Positions 49,381 through 63,928 of a stretch of DNA of 64,000 nucleotides are shown in pieces (positions within the stretch are counted from its first letter, which is position 1; every line of letters begins with the position of its first letter). The DNA is taken from the NCBI RefSeq assembly GCF_004124235.1, contig NZ_CP032487.1, positions 3,534,001 to 3,598,000 of the forward strand, in the 5' to 3' direction. The notes beneath the pieces were generated by a model. It was given only the letters and a program-made list of their open reading frames with translations, searched no databases and had not been told where the DNA came from. The position numbers and the translations under genes are program-made. The DNA comes from Yersinia hibernica (GTDB taxonomy: Bacteria > Pseudomonadota > Gammaproteobacteria > Enterobacterales > Enterobacteriaceae).

Positions 49381-50100
49381 TCAAGGTTGGTCGCGATAGC
49401 TTTTTGTTGCGCCAACAGCTCGGCTAAACCAGGGTTTGCGGGCACCGAACTTCATGGGATTAAACGTCAATGGGATCGTGCGCTTACGGGCAACAATCAA
49501 ACTGACACAACCCAATGCCGGCAGATGGGTGCTGATAAAGCGCCCACCTTCTTTATGCCACGGCAACACGTGAAAACGCGACAAATGCAGCACTTCATAA
49601 TTCAATAAGATCAGCCAATCCAACAGGCGCATCTGGGTAAACATGCGGCTAACATGGGGCTGCCGCTTTCGTAATAGCGGCACCAGCTTGCCAGCGCCGA
49701 CTATGCTCATGGGATTAAAGTTACTGATAACCAGCCAACCATCATCAATGAGTACACGGTCCACCTCACGTAAAATACGGTGCGGATCAGCAGCATAAGC
49801 TAAAGTATGAGACAGTAAACAAGCATCGACCGATTTCTCAGCAAAAGGTAACTGATATGGGCTGGCCAAGACTTGCATATTTTTGCCCTGCTCCCCCACA
49901 TTAACCTGATGGGAGATAGCACATTTATCGCTCGCAATTTCAGCGCTCAAATGACCGATTTTCAATAAATGGAAACCAAAGAGTTTCGGCCACCAGGGCT
50001 GCAATTGCTGCTCAATCGCCGCACGATAATACTCTCCCCAAGGTAACTCAGCCCAAGATGCGGGCACATCAATCTTTTGCCGTGTTTGCGCTGGTTTCAT
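49381..50100 (-). CDS. yafS: SAM-dependent methyltransferase YafS
   Basis: A 239-aa protein with a class I methyltransferase fold. The SAM region is degenerate near LLKIGHLSAEIASDKC, and the post-I motifs SPYQLPFAEKSVDACLLSHT, LAYAADPHRILREVDRVLID and WLVISNFNPMSIVGAGKLVP are clear. It lies between rnhA and gloB on the opposite strand, as in E. coli. The substrate is unknown. Confidence 0.88.
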   Translation of the reverse strand: MKPAQTRQKIDVPASWAELPWGEYYRAAIEQQLQPWWPKLFGFHLLKIGHLSAEIASDKCAISHQVNVGEQGKNMQVLASPYQLPFAEKSVDACLLSHTLAYAADPHRILREVDRVLIDDGWLVISNFNPMSIVGAGKLVPLLRKRQPHVSRMFTQMRLLDWLILLNYEVLHLSRFHVLPWHKEGGRFISTHLPALGCVSLIVARKRTIPLTFNPMKFGARKPWFSRAVGATKSYRDQP

Positions 50101-50146
50101 GTTTTAACATCTTCTTTCAAACTATGGCCAATAAAAGAGGTATCCA

Positions 50147-50902
50147 ATGAATCTTATCAGCATTCCGGCATTTCAAGACAATTACATTTGGTTATTGGCC
50201 GATGCCCAAAAACACTGTGTCATTGTTGATCCCGGCGAATCAGCGCCCGTGCTCAGCGCTCTAAGTCAAGGCCAATACCTTCCTCAGGCCATCTTATTAA
50301 CCCATCACCATAATGATCACGTCGCAGGGGTGGCTGATTTACGCCGCCACTACCCTGATATTCCCGTTTATGGCCCGCAAGAAACCGCCAATAAAGGGGC
50401 GACAATAATGGTAAATGGGGGCGATAACCTGACAATTGGTACTCAAAATTACCGCGTTATGGCCGTGCCGGGGCATACTCTTGGACATATCGCATACTAC
50501 AGCGAACCTTATCTTTTCTGTGGTGACACACTATTTTCTGCAGGCTGCGGCAGACTATTTGAAGGCACTCCAGCACAAATGTACACGTCAATTCAACAGC
50601 TCGCGCAACTCCCTGACGAAACCTTAATTTGCAGCGCGCATGAATATACTCTCGCAAATCTTAAGTTTGCCCGCTTTATTCTGCCCTCAGACCAAGACAT
50701 TGCCACATATCAACAGAAAATCATGCAATTACGGGCAAAAAACCAACCTAGCTTACCCGTAAAGTTGCAAACCGAGCGAAAAATTAATGTTTTTTTACGC
50801 TGTAATGACATTGATTTACAAAGGAAAATAGGCGTAATCTCGCCACCAGAGTCGCTTGTCTCAGTTTTTTCCGAATTACGCGCCCAGAAAGACCGCTTCT
50901 GA
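50147..50902 (+). CDS. gloB: Hydroxyacylglutathione hydrolase (glyoxalase II)
   Basis: A 251-aa metallo-beta-lactamase-fold enzyme hydrolysing S-lactoylglutathione in methylglyoxal detoxification. The metal motif is [12 protein letters not shown] (THxHxDH). [13 protein letters not shown] and [20 protein letters not shown] supply further ligands, and [14 protein letters not shown] completes the site. It precedes mltD. Confidence 0.95.
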   Translation: MNLISIPAFQDNYIWLLADAQKHCVIVDPGESAPVLSALSQGQYLPQAILLTHHHNDHVAGVADLRRHYPDIPVYGPQETANKGATIMVNGGDNLTIGTQNYRVMAVPGHTLGHIAYYSEPYLFCGDTLFSAGCGRLFEGTPAQMYTSIQQLAQLPDETLICSAHEYTLANLKFARFILPSDQDIATYQQKIMQLRAKNQPSLPVKLQTERKINVFLRCNDIDLQRKIGVISPPESLVSVFSELRAQKDRF

Positions 50903-50973
50903 GCTTTTAGTTGTGTTTTTTATCGAAGCAAAGTATGATTGCTCGTCTTTTAAGCAACTACATTGACACACAC

Positions 50974-52362
50974 ATGAAGACCAAAGCGATATTTCTCGCC
51001 TCAGTCTTGCTTGTTGGGTGCCAGTCGTCAAAGGTGGGCGTTCAGGCTCCTGTACAGCATGCACAGAGTTTGTCTTCGGCAGGTCAAGAGAGTGAAGCAG
51101 GAGAGTACACAAATAGCGCCCGAGAGGGCAGCGCGCGATGGCTAGATAGTGAGAGTGGCCTCGCGCAGCAAGATTTGTGGAACTTCATTAGCGACGAGCT
51201 GAAGATGAAGGTTCCGGAAAATTCCCGGATCCGTGAACAGAAACAAAAATACTTAAAAAGTAAGAGCTATCTCCACGATGTAACATTACGGGCAGAGCCG
51301 TACATGTACCTGATAGTCGAGCAAATTAAGAAACGTAAGATGCCGATGGAATTGGTACTGCTACCCATAGTGGAGAGCGCTTTTGACCCACACGCGACAT
51401 CATCCGCCAACGCCGCAGGGCTGTGGCAGATAGTGCCAAGTACCGGTCGAAATTATGGCTTGAAACAAAACCAATGGTATGACGGCCGCAGAGATGTGGT
51501 TGCTTCTACCAAAGCAGCGCTTGATATGATGGAGCGCCTGAACAAAATGTTTGACGGTGACTGGTTGTTAACAGTCGCTGCGTATAACAGTGGTGAAGGC
51601 AGAGTCATGCAAGCGGTGAAAGCCAATAAGGCAAAGGGTAAACCGACGAATTTTTGGGCATTATCGCTTCCTCGTGAAACGGCAATTTATGTCCCAAAAA
51701 TGCTGGCCTTGGGTGATTTAATCAAGAACAGCAAGAAGTACGGTATAACCTTACCTGAACCCGACAAAGACCGTGCATTAGCGCGTGTTGATGTTGGTCA
51801 GCAGATAGAGCTAACTCAGGCGGCTGAGATGGCGGGGATGTCACTGACAAAGTTGAAATCCTTTAATTCTGGGTATAAGCGCAATGTAACGGCACCGAAT
51901 GGGCATGGCCCTCGGTATATTATGTTGCCGAAAGCCCATGCTGAGCAGCTCAAAGATTCATTGGCAGATACTGATATTGCTGCGGTTCAACCAACCAAAT
52001 TGGCACAGAACAGCACCAAATCAGCATCAAGTTCGCAGTATAAAGTTCGCCCCGGCGATACCTTATCTACGATTGCCAAGCGGTTGAATATCAAGACCAG
52101 CGATTTGCAGAGTTGGAACAACTTACGTGCCTCGAGCACCTTAAAAGTTGGGCAAACCCTGCAACTGGCAAGCAATACAGCCAGCAACAGCATCACCTAT
52201 CAAGTTCGTAAAGGTGATTCCTTTGCCAGTATTGCCAAGCGTCACGGTGTAAATACCGACGATGTGATGCGATGGAATTCGGTAATCAGCAAAGCGAATA
52301 AATTAGTGCCCGGTTTGAAATTGACGTTGTTTGTTAACAACAAATCGACTCCGGATGCCTAA
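50974..52362 (+). CDS. mltD: Membrane-bound lytic murein transglycosylase D
   Basis: A 462-aa outer-membrane lipoprotein that cleaves peptidoglycan glycan strands. The lipobox LLVGC places the acylated Cys at residue 17. The SLT domain has LVLLPIVESAFDPHATSSAN with the catalytic Glu, AAGLWQIVPSTGRNYGLKQN and LLTVAAYNSGEGRVMQAVKA. Two LysM repeats follow near the C-terminus (YKVRPGDTLSTIAKRLNIKT and YQVRKGDSFASIAKRHGVNT). The ATG at 50974 matches the E. coli start MKAKAI; the frame is open to 50911. Confidence 0.95.
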   Translation: MKTKAIFLASVLLVGCQSSKVGVQAPVQHAQSLSSAGQESEAGEYTNSAREGSARWLDSESGLAQQDLWNFISDELKMKVPENSRIREQKQKYLKSKSYLHDVTLRAEPYMYLIVEQIKKRKMPMELVLLPIVESAFDPHATSSANAAGLWQIVPSTGRNYGLKQNQWYDGRRDVVASTKAALDMMERLNKMFDGDWLLTVAAYNSGEGRVMQAVKANKAKGKPTNFWALSLPRETAIYVPKMLALGDLIKNSKKYGITLPEPDKDRALARVDVGQQIELTQAAEMAGMSLTKLKSFNSGYKRNVTAPNGHGPRYIMLPKAHAEQLKDSLADTDIAAVQPTKLAQNSTKSASSSQYKVRPGDTLSTIAKRLNIKTSDLQSWNNLRASSTLKVGQTLQLASNTASNSITYQVRKGDSFASIAKRHGVNTDDVMRWNSVISKANKLVPGLKLTLFVNNKSTPDA

Positions 52363-52387
52363 CATTAGAATCGATATAACGCTGTTA

Positions 52388-52413
52388 AAAAGCACCCTTC
52401 GGGGTGCTTTTTT
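52388..52413 (+). terminator. Terminator after mltD
   Basis: AAAAAGCACCC-ttc-GGGGTGCTTTTTT, a strong stem with T-tail that also faces the converging yafD. Confidence 0.9.
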
Positions 52414-53195
52414 TATGGCTGGAATTCGACTAACAGCGGATTGTGATCAGAGGCACGGGTGACTAATACCGAGGCATCGGCCAGTGTCAGCCCACGGTAA
52501 AATACAAAATCGAGGGGTTTGCCAAATGCTCGGCTACGGTTATCTGTATGAAATTCAACTTCTTCCAGACCTGAGCCCTGAGCAAAACGTTGTAAAGCAT
52601 TCACCCGTTGGCGACTCCAGGCATTGAAATCCCCCGCCAAAATAACCGGGCCTCGATGCATGGCAATTTGTTCACCAATCGGCTCTAGCTGCTTACTGTA
52701 AACATCGACACCAAGACTGAAATTAACGGCATGAATATTCACTACCATCAATAGGCGGCCATCATGAATAGGGTAAACAGTGATTAATGCCGATTTAGAC
52801 AAGCGCAGCAGTGGCTCGCGCTCGCGCAGTGGACAACAGTAGACTGGGTGGGTGGCAGCTAACGTCATCACACCTGAGGGGTGCTGAGGCAGCGCAAAGG
52901 CTGGCACCTGATCTGCCGCTTGATAATGGGACGTAGCGAACCTCACCAGCTCAGGTGTTGTTTGTGCTTCTTGCAGCAACATCAGTTGAGCATCCCGCCC
53001 GAACTCTTTAAGCACAGACAGCCATTCAGCCCGCTGCTGCTTAAAGATATTCCACACCATAACCCGCAGACATTCTGTTGTCGGTAATGGTGCGCCTGGC
53101 GGTAACCCTTGCCCCAATTGATTAGCAGAGCCTGGGAAAATCTGTTCAACCGGTTGACCTGCAACATACCGCATTGCATATGTTCGTTTCGGCAC
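52413..53195 (-). CDS. yafD: Endonuclease/exonuclease/phosphatase-family protein YafD
   Basis: A 260-aa protein of the EEP superfamily. Metal and catalytic motifs: [20 protein letters not shown] (Asn), [10 protein letters not shown] (Glu), [20 protein letters not shown] (Asp, Asn), and [11 protein letters not shown] (Asp-His). [20 protein letters not shown] matches the E. coli YafD N-terminus. The physiological substrate is unknown. It converges on mltD. Confidence 0.92.
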   Translation of the reverse strand: MPKRTYAMRYVAGQPVEQIFPGSANQLGQGLPPGAPLPTTECLRVMVWNIFKQQRAEWLSVLKEFGRDAQLMLLQEAQTTPELVRFATSHYQAADQVPAFALPQHPSGVMTLAATHPVYCCPLREREPLLRLSKSALITVYPIHDGRLLMVVNIHAVNFSLGVDVYSKQLEPIGEQIAMHRGPVILAGDFNAWSRQRVNALQRFAQGSGLEEVEFHTDNRSRAFGKPLDFVFYRGLTLADASVLVTRASDHNPLLVEFQP

Positions 53196-53385
53196 TTTAA
53201 TGGCCTATTCCTTATTCAAAATCACTCTGGCTGGTGGGATAACCGCAGCCGGTAGTCCTCTAATTATACGCTTAGATGCCCCGGTCAGTAATGTCTTTTC
53301 CCAGCTTATGATGCTTATCTTGGGATATCCAAAGTGAGACTCAATGTATGTCATTCATAATGCACTAATAAGGCTTCTATTAACA

Positions 53386-53406
53386 AAAAACCCGCCAAAG
53401 CGGGCT
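53386..53406. terminator. Hairpin terminator after the MFS gene
   Basis: AACCCGCC-aaa-GCGGGCT stem with an A-run to the left, which becomes the T-tail for the minus-strand gene ending at 53431. Confidence 0.7.
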
Positions 53407-53430
53407 GATAGTGGGTATTTGAAATGAAGC

Positions 53431-54612
53431 CTAGCTTGTCGCCACGGGGCGCAGGGACTTTTTATCGAGTTTACCGCTCAGTGTCACCAGCAATAATGCC
53501 CCGATAACAATCACGCCACCAATCCATGGCGTTTGTGCCAGTCCAACCCGAGTCACCGCCTGACCACCGATAATCGAACCTAATGCAATACCTATGTTGA
53601 ATGCCGCGATATTCAAGCCGGAAGCAACGTCAACCGCCTGTGGCGTATACTCTTGCGCCTTTTGCACCACATAGACTTGCAAGCCAGGGACATTACCGAA
53701 AGCAAAAATACCCATGACCAGTAAGGTAATCAGTGCGGCAATACTGTGGCTGGCACTAAATTGGAAAACAAATAACAGAGCAGCCAGTGCAGTAAAGATA
53801 AAGCTCAGCGCAGCTACTGCACCATGGCGGTCGGCCAGTTTACCTCCCCATATATTGCCAATGGCAACTGAGACACCGTATGCCAGTAAAATCCAGCTCA
53901 CTGCGGCGGCTGAGAAGCCGGACAACTCCTGCATCACGGGGGCCAGGAAAGTAAACATCGTGAAGAAGCCACCATACCCTAATGCAGTAATTGCATAAAT
54001 TAACAGTAAACGTGGGTGAGTCAGCACCTGCAATTGCTGTTTTATACTGGCTGAAACTTGCTGGGGAATGTTATTGGGCACCAAAATGGCACTGGCAATA
54101 GTTGCGACCACACCAATCAGTGATACCGCAAGGAAGGTTTCCCGCCAGCCGAAATGCTGCCCAATAAATGTTCCTAGTGGAACTCCGGTCACCAATGCCA
54201 CCGTCAAGCCACCAAACATAATGGCTATCGCTGAGGCGGCTTTCTCTTTAGGGACTAGGCTGGTGGCAATCGTCGAGCCGATGGAGAAGAACACCCCATG
54301 AGCCAGGCCGGTTAATAAACGAGCTATTACCAATGCTTTATAGCCGGGGGATTGCCAAGCTAATAAGTTACCTAAAGTGAATAACACCATCAGGCCAATC
54401 AATAGCATTTTACGTGGAATTCGCCCAGTTAATGCGGTTAGCACCGGAGCACCAATAGCAACTCCAAGCGCATAAATTGACACTAACAAGCCAGCGGAAG
54501 GGACAGAAACTCCCAATTGTTCGGCAATTGTCGGCACCAAGCCAACAATAACAAACTCCGTGGTACCAATAGCGAATGCGCTGATGGTCAGCGCCAGTAA
54601 AGCAAGTGGCAT
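53431..54612 (-). CDS. MFS transporter, DHA1 drug/sugar efflux type
   Basis: A 393-aa inner-membrane proton-driven exporter with 12 hydrophobic segments. N-terminal LALTISAFAIGTTEFVIVGL is the AraJ/YdhP/PbuE-type TM1 motif. Motif A lies in LTALTGRIPRKMLLIGLMVL, and the motif C-like stretch is LVTGVPLGTFIGQHFGW. The ATG follows GGAGTAAATA. It is divergent from a LysR gene (yafC), which may regulate it. E. coli has no MFS gene at this spot, so this is a lineage insertion. Substrate unknown. Confidence 0.88.
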   Translation of the reverse strand: MPLALLALTISAFAIGTTEFVIVGLVPTIAEQLGVSVPSAGLLVSIYALGVAIGAPVLTALTGRIPRKMLLIGLMVLFTLGNLLAWQSPGYKALVIARLLTGLAHGVFFSIGSTIATSLVPKEKAASAIAIMFGGLTVALVTGVPLGTFIGQHFGWRETFLAVSLIGVVATIASAILVPNNIPQQVSASIKQQLQVLTHPRLLLIYAITALGYGGFFTMFTFLAPVMQELSGFSAAAVSWILLAYGVSVAIGNIWGGKLADRHGAVAALSFIFTALAALLFVFQFSASHSIAALITLLVMGIFAFGNVPGLQVYVVQKAQEYTPQAVDVASGLNIAAFNIGIALGSIIGGQAVTRVGLAQTPWIGGVIVIGALLLVTLSGKLDKKSLRPVATS

Positions 54613-54732
54613 TATTTACTCCAGAAATTCAGTTCAATTAAAACGGGTCAATTTGATAGCGGAGATTATGGACCTATGTTTAAATGACAAAAATGCTCAA
54701 AATATCAAAATATTTTTGCTGGAGTAACAACA

Positions 54733-55635
54733 ATGAAAGCAAACTCAGATGAGCTGATTACTTTCGTCACCGTGGTGGAATGTGGCAGTTTCAGTCGTGC
54801 GGCGGAGCAGCTTGAACAAGCCAATTCGGTCGTGAGTAGAACAGTAAAAAGATTGGAAGGTAAGCTAGGTGTCACACTGCTTAACCGCACCACACGGCAA
54901 ATCAGCCTGACGCAAGAAGGGGAACATTATTTTCGCCGAGTACAAAATATTTTGCGCGACATGGCGACAGCTGAAAATGAGCTATTAGACAGCCAATTAA
55001 ATCCGAAAGGATTGCTGCGCATCGATGCCTCGACGCCAGTGGTATTGCATGTTCTGGCACCTCTGATGGCTGAGTTTCGCCAACGTTACCCTTTAGTCAC
55101 TTTATCGCTGGTCTCATCTGAAACCTTTATTAACCTTATTGAGCGAAAAGTTGATATTGCTATCAGGGTTGGCACTTTGCAGGATTCAACCTTACGCGCC
55201 AGGAAACTCATGACCAGCTATCGCCATCTGCTGGCCTCCCCTGCTTATCTAAGACAATATGGCACACCACAAACGGTAGCAGAGCTACAGCATCATGTCT
55301 GTCTGGGATTTAATGATTTACCGGTGTTAAATCGTTGGCCACTCGCCGGCCCTGATGGGCAACTTTATGAAATAACATCAGATTTAACCTCAAATAATGG
55401 TGAGACCCAGCGCCGCCTCTGCCTTGAGGGCAATGGTATTGCCTGTCTCTCTGATTTTATGATTCAACAAGATCTACAACGTGGGGATTTGGTGCCAATA
55501 CTGGCGGAACAGACCTTGCCGGTCGCCATGCCAATTAATGCGGTGTACTACAGTGACCAAGCGGTCAGTAATCGGCTGCGCTGTTTTATTGATTTTATCA
55601 ATGAGCGCTTAGTTTCGGGCCTTCCTACAACATAA
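54733..55635 (+). CDS. yafC: LysR-family regulator YafC
   Basis: A 300-aa transcription factor. The N-terminal winged HTH is [40 protein letters not shown] and [20 protein letters not shown]. The effector domain includes [20 protein letters not shown] and ICLSDFM-like [20 protein letters not shown]. Close in layout to E. coli YafC. It is divergent from the MFS gene (120-bp gap), a common LysR-target arrangement. A terminator follows. Confidence 0.92.
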   Translation: MKANSDELITFVTVVECGSFSRAAEQLEQANSVVSRTVKRLEGKLGVTLLNRTTRQISLTQEGEHYFRRVQNILRDMATAENELLDSQLNPKGLLRIDASTPVVLHVLAPLMAEFRQRYPLVTLSLVSSETFINLIERKVDIAIRVGTLQDSTLRARKLMTSYRHLLASPAYLRQYGTPQTVAELQHHVCLGFNDLPVLNRWPLAGPDGQLYEITSDLTSNNGETQRRLCLEGNGIACLSDFMIQQDLQRGDLVPILAEQTLPVAMPINAVYYSDQAVSNRLRCFIDFINERLVSGLPTT

Positions 55636-55662
55636 AAAAACCACCCTTGCGAGGTGGTTTGC
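55636..55662. terminator. Terminator between yafC and dkgB
   Basis: AAAACCACC-cttgc-gaGGTGGTTT stem with A and T flanks, shared by the converging genes. Confidence 0.8.
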
Positions 55663-55681
55663 TGCGTCATTTAAGCAGGAA

Positions 55682-56485
55682 TTAATCCCACTGAGGTGCC
55701 AGACCTTCAGGGCTGACTAACCGAACGTCACTATCCAATGTAGCAATCAGGGCCATATCGTCCGCACTTAACTGTAATTCCTGAGCCAGCAAGTTACTGG
55801 CTAAATTTGTCACTTTAGTTGATGACGGAATAACACTGTAGCCAAGTTGCATTGCCCAGCTTAAAATCACTTGAGCAGGGGTGGCTGTGTATTTCTCAGC
55901 AATAGCCTTAATAACCGGCTCATCCAGTGCTTTACCATAAGCCAGTGTCATATAAGAGGTAATAGCGATACCTTGCTCCTGCGCGAACTTAACCACTTTG
56001 CGATTTTGTAATAGCGGAGAGAGTTCGATTTGGTTAGTTGCAATGGCCTCTGCACCCACAGCTGCAACAGCCTGTTTCATTAAATTAATCGTGAAGTTAG
56101 AAACACCAATCTGACGGGTCAACCCCAATGCTTTGGCCTGCACTAACTCAGCCATAAACTCGGCAACAGAAACTTCGTCATTAGGTGATGGCCAGTGAAT
56201 TAAAGTTAAGTCCACATAGTCGGTTTTCAGCTTCTGTAAGCTTACTTGCAGGCTCGGAATTAATTTTCCTGGTGCCAAATTAGCAATCCAGATTTTGGTC
56301 GTGATAAATAACTCATCACGTTCGATACCACTTTCTGCGATAGCCTGACCCACGGCAGCTTCATTCTCATAGATTTGGGCTGTATCAATTGCGCGATAGC
56401 CCAATGTTAAAGCCTGACGAACAGAATCAATAACAACTTGATCTTGAAGACGAAAAGTTCCCAGACCGAATGCAGGTATGCTCAT
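55682..56485 (-). CDS. dkgB: 2,5-diketo-D-gluconate reductase B (aldo/keto reductase)
   Basis: A 267-aa NADPH-dependent reductase acting on 2,5-diketo-gluconate and methylglyoxal-like carbonyls. [20 protein letters not shown] carries the catalytic Asp and Tyr, FITTKIWI the Lys, and [20 protein letters not shown] the His. SVIPSSTK is the cofactor motif. The second of two consecutive ATGs (56485) has better spacing from GAGGA and matches the E. coli start; the first is at 56488. Confidence 0.94.
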   Translation of the reverse strand: MSIPAFGLGTFRLQDQVVIDSVRQALTLGYRAIDTAQIYENEAAVGQAIAESGIERDELFITTKIWIANLAPGKLIPSLQVSLQKLKTDYVDLTLIHWPSPNDEVSVAEFMAELVQAKALGLTRQIGVSNFTINLMKQAVAAVGAEAIATNQIELSPLLQNRKVVKFAQEQGIAITSYMTLAYGKALDEPVIKAIAEKYTATPAQVILSWAMQLGYSVIPSSTKVTNLASNLLAQELQLSADDMALIATLDSDVRLVSPEGLAPQWD

Positions 56486-56696
56486 CATAATTCCTCATTT
56501 TGAACAGATAAGATTTTTTATCGTGGTTAGACAATAAATGATGTGTATTTAAAAGCGGGCTATTTACCGGGAGCTTTTTTGTTGGAGCTCGCGGTAAAAA
56601 TCTGCAGCGATTATGCCAAGAGTTTTATTGCCTAAAAACACACCATTCAACACAATACTTTTGATAAAAAATCAACAATGAGGAAATTAATGACCA

Positions 56697-57359
56697 TCAC
56701 GGCCAGCGACGGATCACTAATGAAGTATTAATACCGCCAAAGGCGAAATTATTTGTCTGGAAGAACTCAGTATCAATATAGCGCCCTTCGCCCATCAAAT
56801 AATCCAGCTCGCCACAGGCGGGATCCGGTTCAGTCAGGTTGATGGTCGGGGCAAAGCGCCCAGCTCTCATCATCTCCAAACTCATCCAGGCCTCAAGCGC
56901 ACCACAGGCCCCTAGCGTATGGCCAAAATAACTTTTCAGAGAGGAAATGGGCGTCCGATGACCAAACACAGCCGCCGTTGCCTGACTTTCTGCAATATCG
57001 CCCCGTTCGGTCGCCGTGCCATGTGCACTGATATAGCCGATGTCAGCCGCACTCAGACCAGAGCTCAATAGCGCCTTTTCAATACAGATTTGCATAGTTT
57101 CTTTTTGTGGCTGAGTAATATGGCTGGCATCGCAATTAGTGTAAAAACCGATGATTTCGCCATAAATAGTGGCTCCACGCGCTTTGGCATGCTCCAACTC
57201 TTCCAGAATCAGCGTCCCGGCCCCTTCGCCAATAACCAAACCGTCGCGTTGACGATCAAAGGGCCTTGGGGATAGTTTGGGTGAATCATTCAGTTGGATA
57301 GAGTCAAGGAAGGATAATAATGAGTCTTTATTGAGAAGTATATTTAACAGATTAGGATT
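56697..57359 (-). pseudogene. C-terminal remnant of a beta-ketoacyl-ACP synthase
   Basis: About 220 codons without a valid N-terminal half. PKLSPRPFDRQRDGLVIGEG, AGTLILEELEHAKARGATIY, ISAHGTATERGDIAESQATA (first active-site His), SLKSYFGHTLGACGALEAWM (second His) and TEFFQTNNFAFGGINTSLVI match the C-terminal half of KAS II-like enzymes, near the type in aryl-polyene clusters. The nucleophile-Cys half is missing, and the frame is closed by a TAG at 57360-57362. It abuts the rrn terminator and tRNA-Asp, a typical junction for rearrangement or island loss. Confidence 0.8.
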
Positions 57360-57366
57360 CTATAAT

Positions 57367-57401
57367 GCAAAAAACCCCTGAATCTATGATTCAGGGGTTT
57401 T
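57367..57401 (-). terminator. Terminator of the rRNA operon
   Basis: AAAACCCCTGAATC / GATTCAGGGGTTTT stem just after tRNA-Asp, with a T-run on the minus strand. Confidence 0.9.
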
Positions 57402-57409
57402 GCAATAAG

Positions 57410-57486
57410 TGGCGGAACGGACGGGGCTCGAACCCGCGACCCCCTGCGTGACAGGCAGGTATTCTAACCAACTGAACTACCGCTCC
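57410..57486 (-). tRNA. aspU: tRNA-Asp (GTC), distal gene of the rrn operon
   Basis: 77 nt with encoded CCA. Acceptor GGAGCGG, anticodon loop CTGTCAC, T-arm GGGTTCGAGCCCC. It follows 5S rRNA on the same strand, as aspU follows rrnH in E. coli. It differs from the copy at 47861 mainly in the acceptor and anticodon stems. Confidence 0.95.
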
Positions 57487-57609
57487 ACCGATTCTTTTAC
57501 GTGTATCTTCCCGATACTTACCCTCTTCAGGGCCAGCGCTCCTCGCTGTGCAAAACCGCCTCTGGCGATTTTGTCCATCACCAGATGTCACTCTGATAAT
57601 GCGTGTTTG

Positions 57610-57729
57610 ATGCCTGGCAGTGTCCTACTCTCGCATGGGGAGACCCCACACTACCATCGGCGCTACGGCGTTTCACTTCTGAGTTCGGCATGGGTTCAGG
57701 TGGTGCCACCGCGCTATGGCCGCCAGGCA
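57610..57729 (-). rRNA. rrf: 5S ribosomal RNA
   Basis: 120 nt. Read on the minus strand it begins TGCCTGGCGGCCATAGCGCG and ends GGACACTGCCAGGCAT, typical of enterobacterial 5S. Confidence 0.97.
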
Positions 57730-57838
57730 AATTCTGTTTCAATCAACCCGCTCCATGATAATCATCACGCAGCCAGTTAATCCAATCTGTAAACATCGCT
57801 GAAAATCAAAATTCTCTCTAAAACACCTTCGGTGTTGT

Positions 57839-60745
<2,907 letters not shown>

Positions 60746-60887
60746 TCACAACCCGAAGGTGTCTTTCGACATCGTCGCATTGCGATTATTTGAGAGACTC
60801 TATGACAGGTTAATCCTTATCTCAGCACTTCTACGGAGAGATAAGTTTCAGCTGTCATGTTTCAATTTTCAGCTTGTTCCAGATTGT

Positions 60888-60903
60888 TAAAGAGCAATAT
60901 CTT
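60888..60903 (-). promoter_or_regulatory. boxA antitermination element in the 16S-23S spacer
   Basis: TGCTCTTTAACAATCT on the minus strand, the rrn boxA sequence bound by NusB/NusE. Confidence 0.8.
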
Positions 60904-60986
60904 AAACACGACTTGTTAAAGTCATCTTTAAGTTATTTTCAGTTCATAAAGAACCGGTTGATAATGTCTTTCACACATTATCGGAG

Positions 60987-61062
60987 TGGCGTCCCCAAGG
61001 GGATTCGAACCCCTGTTACAGCCGTGAAAGGGCAGTGTCCTAGGCCTCTAGACGATGGGGAC
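60987..61062 (-). tRNA. gltT: tRNA-Glu (TTC) in the 16S-23S spacer
   Basis: 76 nt with encoded CCA. Acceptor GTCCCCA, anticodon loop CTTTCAC (TTC), T-arm GGGTTCGAATCCC. The single tRNA-Glu spacer type differs from E. coli rrnH, which has tRNA-Ile and tRNA-Ala at the corresponding locus. Confidence 0.95.
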
Positions 61063-61205
61063 ACAGGAAATTCCGACTAAATGATAAAATCTTAATCGTT
61101 TCTTGTGTCATTGTGAGTCAATACTCACAACATCAACAGGTGCTCTTGCTCGTTTACTTTCTATCAGACAATCTGTGTGGACACTGCGCAATGCGTATCT
61201 TTAGG

Positions 61206-62748
<1,543 letters not shown>

Positions 62749-62926
62749 AAGATTTGTTTGATTTGCCACCGAAATGGCGATGCTCAAAGATTACTTTCTG
62801 CAAATATGCATTCGAACCGAAGTTCAAATGTGTACTGCTTTGGTCACTCTTCAAGACTTTGATTATTTCTGCCTGCCGAAACAGGCTTTGATATCGTCTT
62901 GCGAGTGCCCACACAGATTGTCTGAT

Positions 62927-62942
62927 AAATTGTTAAAGAGCG
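62927..62942 (-). promoter_or_regulatory. boxA antitermination element in the rrn leader
   Basis: GCTCTTTAACAATTTA on the minus strand, about 180 bp before 16S; a NusB/NusE binding sequence. Confidence 0.8.
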
Positions 62943-62992
62943 TTCGTTACCCGTTGGCCTTGCGGCGAATCTTACGGTAACGCGGGAGGCAG

Positions 62993-63020
62993 ATAATACG
63001 CTTTCCCGCTACAGAGTCAA
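62993..63020 (-). promoter_or_regulatory. rrn promoter P2
   Basis: TTGACT (63015-63020) and TATTAT (62993-62998) spaced 16 bp on the minus strand, followed by a GC-rich discriminator. Confidence 0.8.
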
Positions 63021-63098
63021 CCACTTAATCAGTTAATTTTCTCTGCTCTTCCCGGCTACTCTGTGAAGTTGCTCACAGCGCCGTGTCGATGGATGCGC

Positions 63099-63126
63099 AT
63101 TATAGGGAGCCGCCTCAGAATGGCAA
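63099..63126 (-). promoter_or_regulatory. rrn promoter P1
   Basis: TTGCCA (63121-63126) and TATAAT (63099-63104) spaced 16 bp, with the GCTCCCTATAATGCGC context typical of enterobacterial rrn P1. An A/T-rich UP-like element lies at about 63130-63150. Confidence 0.88.
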
Positions 63127-63175
63127 GGGTTTATATTAAAGTTTTTTCCGACTGCTGATTATTTGAACGCAACGA

Positions 63176-63742
63176 CTATTTATGACGCATTTTTATTGCT
63201 TTTGGTAGCTCAGCCAGGCTATTTAGCACCCAATCAGCGCTAGCCTCACCTTCAGCAGTCACCGGCTTGCCGGTACGAACTAACACTTTAGTGCCAATAT
63301 TCGCCGCCGCAGCTGCCTGCATATCTTCAATTTTATCGCCAACCATATAAGAAGAAGCCATATCAATGTTCAATTCATTTTGTGCTTGCAGTAACATGCC
63401 CGGCAATGGCTTGCGGCATTCACATGTTTCGCGGAACTCCGCTACACTGGCATCGGGATGATGTGGGCAGAAATAGATACCATCTAAATCAACACCACGG
63501 TCAGCAAGAGACCAATCCATCCACTCGGTTAGGCTTAAGAATTGCGCTTCAGTAAAGATACCGCGTGCAATGCCCGATTGATTGGTGACCAGAACCAAAG
63601 CAAAACCCATTTCTTTCAATTCACGGCAAGCATCAATGACACCGTCGATAAACTGAAAATTATCAATTTCGTGGACATAACCATGGTCGACATTAATTGT
63701 GCCATCACGATCTAAAAATATTGCGGGGACGGGCTGAGTCAC
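63176..63742 (-). CDS. gmhB: D-glycero-beta-D-manno-heptose 1,7-bisphosphate 7-phosphatase
   Basis: A 188-aa HAD-superfamily phosphatase in ADP-heptose synthesis for the LPS inner core. Motif I is [20 protein letters not shown] (Asp11, Asp13), motif [14 protein letters not shown], the zinc-binding loop is [10 protein letters not shown] plus CECRKP, and motif IV is [16 protein letters not shown]. It lies upstream of the rrn operon as in E. coli and is divergent from metN. Confidence 0.95.
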   Translation of the reverse strand: MTQPVPAIFLDRDGTINVDHGYVHEIDNFQFIDGVIDACRELKEMGFALVLVTNQSGIARGIFTEAQFLSLTEWMDWSLADRGVDLDGIYFCPHHPDASVAEFRETCECRKPLPGMLLQAQNELNIDMASSYMVGDKIEDMQAAAAANIGTKVLVRTGKPVTAEGEASADWVLNSLAELPKAIKMRHK

Positions 63743-63833
63743 TTATTTGCTCCTAAGGGCTGTCAAGCCCATTAGTATCGCATGTTTCATTGTCGATTGA
63801 GAATGGAAGAGAATCGGTGTTGCCAGTTGACTT

Positions 63834-63857
63834 AGCCGTCTAGACGCCTTAACATCC
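63834..63857. promoter_or_regulatory. MetJ operator (tandem met boxes) upstream of metN
   Basis: AGCCGTCT (63834-63841), AGACGCCT (63842-63849) and TAACATCC (63850-63857) are consecutive 8-bp approximations of AGACGTCT. The first two are good matches. MetJ with S-adenosylmethionine represses metNIQ in E. coli. Confidence 0.75.
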
Positions 63858-63928
63858 AATCCGTACTTTGGTTCTACTGAAGTTTACTTTTTATCTAGCC
63901 ACGGAAACGACGATAAAATAAGAATAAT

